A stretch of 64,000 bases of DNA, taken from contig NZ_BBJO01000014.1 of assembly GCF_000739575.1 (NCBI RefSeq), positions 310,001-374,000 of the forward strand, given 5' to 3'. Below, one piece after another: positions 61,835 to 64,000 of this stretch (positions are counted from its first letter, which is position 1; each line of letters opens with the position of its first letter). The notes under the pieces are model-generated. The model worked only from the letters and a program-made list of their open reading frames with translations, was not told the origin of the DNA and made no database searches. This DNA is from Halobellus rufus. Its GTDB lineage: Archaea > Halobacteriota > Halobacteria > Halobacteriales > Haloferacaceae. Made by a program: the position numbers and the translations under genes.

Positions 61835-62296
61835 ATGGGAGCACAAGAGAACAAAGCGATGGTCCGTCGAATCATCGACGAAGCGTGGAACGATCAGGAT
61901 CTCGACGTCGTCGACGAACTGTACAGTGAGGACTACACCGGACACTGGTATCTGCCAGAGGGTCGAGAGAGCGACCGCGAAACGCTGAAAGGGTTTATGA
62001 GCGAGGTGTTCGAGGGATTCCCGGATTACCAGATGAACGTCGAGTTCGTTATCGCCGAAGGGGAGTACGTCACTGTCGGCTTCACCGGACGGGGGAGCCA
62101 CGAGGGTGAATTTATGGGAATTCCGCCGGGCGACAGCGAGACGCCGTACAACCCGACGCCCGGTCACATCACGTTCCGGATCGAAGATGGAAGGGTCGTC
62201 GAAGGCTGGTCAACGTGGGACGCGCTCGGACTGTTGCAAGATATGGGCGCGCTGCCGGACGATCTGTCTGCGATGGCACCGGCGGCTGACGACTGA
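61835..62296 (+). CDS. SnoaL-like (ester cyclase family) protein, second copy
   Basis: 153-residue NTF2-fold protein: NKAMVRRIIDEAWNDQDLDVVDELYSED near 6-33 is the classic ester cyclase start, then FEGFPDYQMNVEFVIAEGEYVTVGFTGRGSHEGEFMGIPP near 63-102 and ITFRIEDGRVVEGWSTWDALGLLQDMG near 112-138. The ATG at 61835 matches the family start; an ATG 30 bp earlier is possible. It converges with the YjbQ gene 7 bp on. The substrate is unknown. Confidence 0.83.
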   Translation: MGAQENKAMVRRIIDEAWNDQDLDVVDELYSEDYTGHWYLPEGRESDRETLKGFMSEVFEGFPDYQMNVEFVIAEGEYVTVGFTGRGSHEGEFMGIPPGDSETPYNPTPGHITFRIEDGRVVEGWSTWDALGLLQDMGALPDDLSAMAPAADD

Positions 62297-62303
62297 GCCG
62301 CGA

Positions 62304-62696
62304 TCACGCGGACGCGGTGGTCACGTCGAGCGAACGCGTCCGCGGCCCGTCGCACTCGACGAACAGGATCGACTGCCACGTCCCGAGGTCGAGTCCGCCG
62401 TCGACGACCGGGACCGAGACGCTCTCGCCGAGCAGCATCGAACGCAGATGCGCGTCGGCGTTATCGTCGATCAGATCGTGTTCGTAGCCGCCGTCGCGGG
62501 GAACGACGCGGTCGAGCGCGCGCTCGACGTCGCCGAGGAGGCCCGACTCGTTCTCGTTGACGACGACGCCGGCCGTCGTGTGCGGAACGAACGCCGTACA
62601 CACACCCTGTTCGACGTCGTCGGGGACCGCCTCCTCGACCTGTGCCGTCACGTCGACGACGGCGACGCGCTCCTTCGTTTTGACTTGGATCGACAT
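62304..62696 (-). CDS. YjbQ/UPF0047 family protein
   Basis: 130-residue protein of the secondary thiamine-phosphate synthase enzyme (YjbQ) family. The signature is complete: FVPHTTAGVVVNENESG near 36-52, HDLIDDNADAHLRSMLLG near 73-90 and LDLGTWQSILFVECDGPR near 102-119, with conserved His and Asp residues around the trimer site. E. coli YjbQ has weak thiamine-phosphate synthase activity, but the true role is not settled. Length is normal. Confidence 0.9.
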   Translation of the reverse strand: MSIQVKTKERVAVVDVTAQVEEAVPDDVEQGVCTAFVPHTTAGVVVNENESGLLGDVERALDRVVPRDGGYEHDLIDDNADAHLRSMLLGESVSVPVVDGGLDLGTWQSILFVECDGPRTRSLDVTTASA

Positions 62697-62727
62697 GTCC
62701 GAGCGTACGGGCGGTGGGATGATGAGT

Positions 62728-62995
62728 CTACTCGTCGGGTCGGGCTGCCATCAGCGGGGAGATAGCCGTCTCCGAGGCGTTCATCATCCATCGGTTCGAC
62801 GTAGACGTCCCGATCGCGAGGACTTCGGGCCACCTCCCCGGCGTCGTGCGGACTCACGTCCGCGAGGAAGAAGTACGTCTCGGTCGGGTATGTCTCGACG
62901 CCACACGACCGGAGCGACTCGGCGAGTTCCGCGGTCCACGAGTGGAGCCGCGCGAGTCGCTCACGGATCTCCGCCGACTCCTCGACCTCGCGGGC
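62728..62995 (-). pseudogene. C-terminal remnant of a class I/II (HisC-like) aminotransferase
   Basis: Reverse-strand reading AEIRERLARLHSW, then GVETYPTETYFFLADVSPHDAGEVA and DDERLGDGYL resembles the small-domain end of PLP aminotransferases, where the pattern is L-G-x-x-x-Y-P-T-x-T-Y-F-F followed by D-x-R-L-G-x-G-Y-L/M-R-V-T. After GYL the frame must shift to continue as MAARPDE before TAG at 62728-62730. The PLP-binding large domain is absent. It looks like a truncated, frameshifted relic between YjbQ and the zinc finger gene. Confidence 0.45.
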
Positions 62996-63046
62996 GTGGT
63001 GACGGCGGTGGCTTCGATCTCGGAGTTTCGACGCCGCGTGCACTCT

Positions 63047-63202
63047 CTACCGCTCGAATTGGAGGTCCCGCTCCGGCGATTCGGCGACCACCCACCAGTG
63101 GACGTCCGATTTGGGGTGCCGACGTTCGACGTGGTCCCGGAGCCCCGCACCCGTCTCGAAGTCTTTGCCGCAGAGGTTGCATCGGTGATGACGGTTCGAC
63201 AT
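63047..63202 (-). CDS. Small C2H2 zinc-finger protein
   Basis: 51-residue protein too short for most gene finders. From ATG at 63202 it reads MSNRHHRCNLCGKDFETGAG, followed by LRDHVERRH. This is a classic C-x2-C-x12-H-x4-H finger, with Cys8, Cys11, His24 and His29. The tail includes VHWWVVAESPERD and ends at TAG 63047-63049. Single-finger proteins of this size are common in haloarchaea and are thought to bind nucleic acid or protein; one affects bacteriorhodopsin expression and biofilm in known examples. The gap to the hydrolase gene upstream is 69 bp, on the same strand, so they may be co-transcribed. Confidence 0.72.
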   Translation of the reverse strand: MSNRHHRCNLCGKDFETGAGLRDHVERRHPKSDVHWWVVAESPERDLQFER

Positions 63203-63271
63203 CGGTTCGAACTAGGACGGCATCGCTATTGGGTGCTTGGTTCGCTGCCCCCGGTGACGTCTCACCCGTGA

Positions 63272-63913
63272 TTACGCCAGGTGCGTCTCGAACCACGCCG
63301 CGGCGCGTTCGGCGACTTCGTCGAGCGCGCCCGGTTCCTCGAAGAGGTGAGATGCCCCCTCGACCACGGCGAGTTCGCTCGTGCACGTGAGTTTGCGGAT
63401 TCCCTCCCGGTTCAGTTCCAAGACGTCGGTGTCGTCGCCGCCGACGATGAAGAGCGTCGGAGCGGTCACGTCGGGTAGCCGCTCGTCGGCGAGATCGACG
63501 CGCCCGCCGCGCGAGACGACCGCTCCGACGTCGTCCCCGCGGTCGGCGGCAGCCCGCAGCGCGGCCGCAGCGCCGGTACTCGACCCGAAGTAGCCGATGT
63601 TCATCGTCCGCGTCCGCTCTCGATCGCGAAGCCAGCCCGTCGCGTCCTGCAGTCTCGCGGTCAGGAGATCGACGTCGAACCGCGTCTCGTACGTTTCGTC
63701 CTCCGATTCGGTCAGCAGATCGAACAACAGCGTGCCCAGCCCGTGCGCTCTGAGTACCTCCGCGACGAAGTTGTTTCGCGGGCTGTGTCTGCTGCTTCCG
63801 CTGCCGTGTGCGAACACGACGAGCCCCGTCGCACTGTCGGGGACGACGAGCGCTCCTTCGAGTCTCACGTCGTCGATCGGGATGGTCACGAACTCGGCAG
63901 GCTGATCGGTCAT
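63272..63913 (-). CDS. Alpha/beta hydrolase, dienelactone-hydrolase-like
   Basis: 213-residue alpha/beta hydrolase. Oxyanion region VVFAHGSGSSRHSPRN near 32-47, nucleophile Ser in NIGYFGSSTGAAAALRA near 105-121 (G-x-S-x-G), Asp region LFIVGGDDTDVLELN near 153 and His in VEGASHLFEEPGAL near 185-198. The size and HGSGSSRHS block match a common haloarchaeal dienelactone-hydrolase-family protein. The substrate is unknown; the SRHSPRNNFVAE stretch is typical for the family. The last 87 bases of the window after its start hold no gene. Confidence 0.86.
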   Translation of the reverse strand: MTDQPAEFVTIPIDDVRLEGALVVPDSATGLVVFAHGSGSSRHSPRNNFVAEVLRAHGLGTLLFDLLTESEDETYETRFDVDLLTARLQDATGWLRDRERTRTMNIGYFGSSTGAAAALRAAADRGDDVGAVVSRGGRVDLADERLPDVTAPTLFIVGGDDTDVLELNREGIRKLTCTSELAVVEGASHLFEEPGALDEVAERAAAWFETHLA

Positions 63914-64000
63914 ACGCGAAGCGACGTCGGCATCGGACCTCAGTGTTCTTGCCAGATATCGTTCCGAGGCCGCGACCGCCGACGCAGATTTATCACTGTG

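Noticed and set aside
1..64000. CRISPR array or defence island
   Set aside because: No regularly spaced direct repeats and no cas, restriction or toxin-antitoxin genes were seen.

Overview
The window looks like a chromosome or megaplasmid segment from a halophilic archaeon (class Halobacteria). The GC content is high, the predicted proteins are rich in Asp and Glu, many genes start as leaderless messages with a TATA-like box about 25-30 bp upstream, and secreted solute-binding proteins carry twin-arginine lipoprotein signals (RRSFLK or RRTYLA followed by a lipobox Cys). No rRNA, tRNA or CRISPR was seen. I cannot name the genus.

Region 1-22986 reads as an island for uptake and breakdown of methoxylated aromatic acids or similar compounds. 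It holds two aryl-CoA ligase-like enzymes, two LigM-like tetrahydrofolate-dependent O-demethylases, a MetF-like methylene-THF reductase that could recycle methyl-THF, a 4HBT thioesterase, an IclR regulator, a complete branched-chain-amino-acid-type (HAAT) ABC importer, an amidohydrolase of the ACMSD/LigW/LigI type, two VOC proteins (one shaped like a type I extradiol dioxygenase), an HpcH/HpaI aldolase, an orphan NMT1/SsuA-like binding protein and a thiamine-dependent E1 alpha/beta pair. The assignment to aromatics is inferred from family membership and gene company.

Region 23499-43721 is dominated by alcohol and acid oxidation: an IclR regulator, three GMC flavoprotein oxidoreductases, two zinc alcohol dehydrogenases, an SDR, an aldehyde dehydrogenase, a PaaK-like ligase, an acetyl-CoA-synthetase-like ligase and a sulfatase. 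It also contains a UGSC-family protein (the Cys form of a selenoprotein family) with two paralogous copies of a roughly 360-residue family of unknown function, and a thioredoxin-reductase-like flavoprotein close by.

Region 44085-52047 holds an oligopeptide/nickel-type ABC system. Its binding protein appears to be circularly permuted and its two ATPases are fused. A decayed fragment of a third copy of the 360-residue family lies between them. A thioredoxin-like protein and a beta-keto acid cleavage enzyme follow.

Region 52108-64000 begins with a long palindromic repeat that has a degenerate relative at 12846-12896. Then come a thiolase, a 2-oxoacid dehydrogenase operon whose E2 is split into separate lipoyl and catalytic proteins, a divergent tyrosine-recombinase-like protein, a DMT exporter, two SnoaL-like proteins, a CBS-pair protein, a YjbQ protein, a small C2H2 zinc finger, an aminotransferase remnant and an alpha/beta hydrolase. 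Many families occur twice or more (LigM, CoA ligase, IclR, VOC, ADH, GMC, UGSC-partner, E1 alpha/beta, SnoaL), which suggests growth by duplication or repeated acquisition of catabolic modules.
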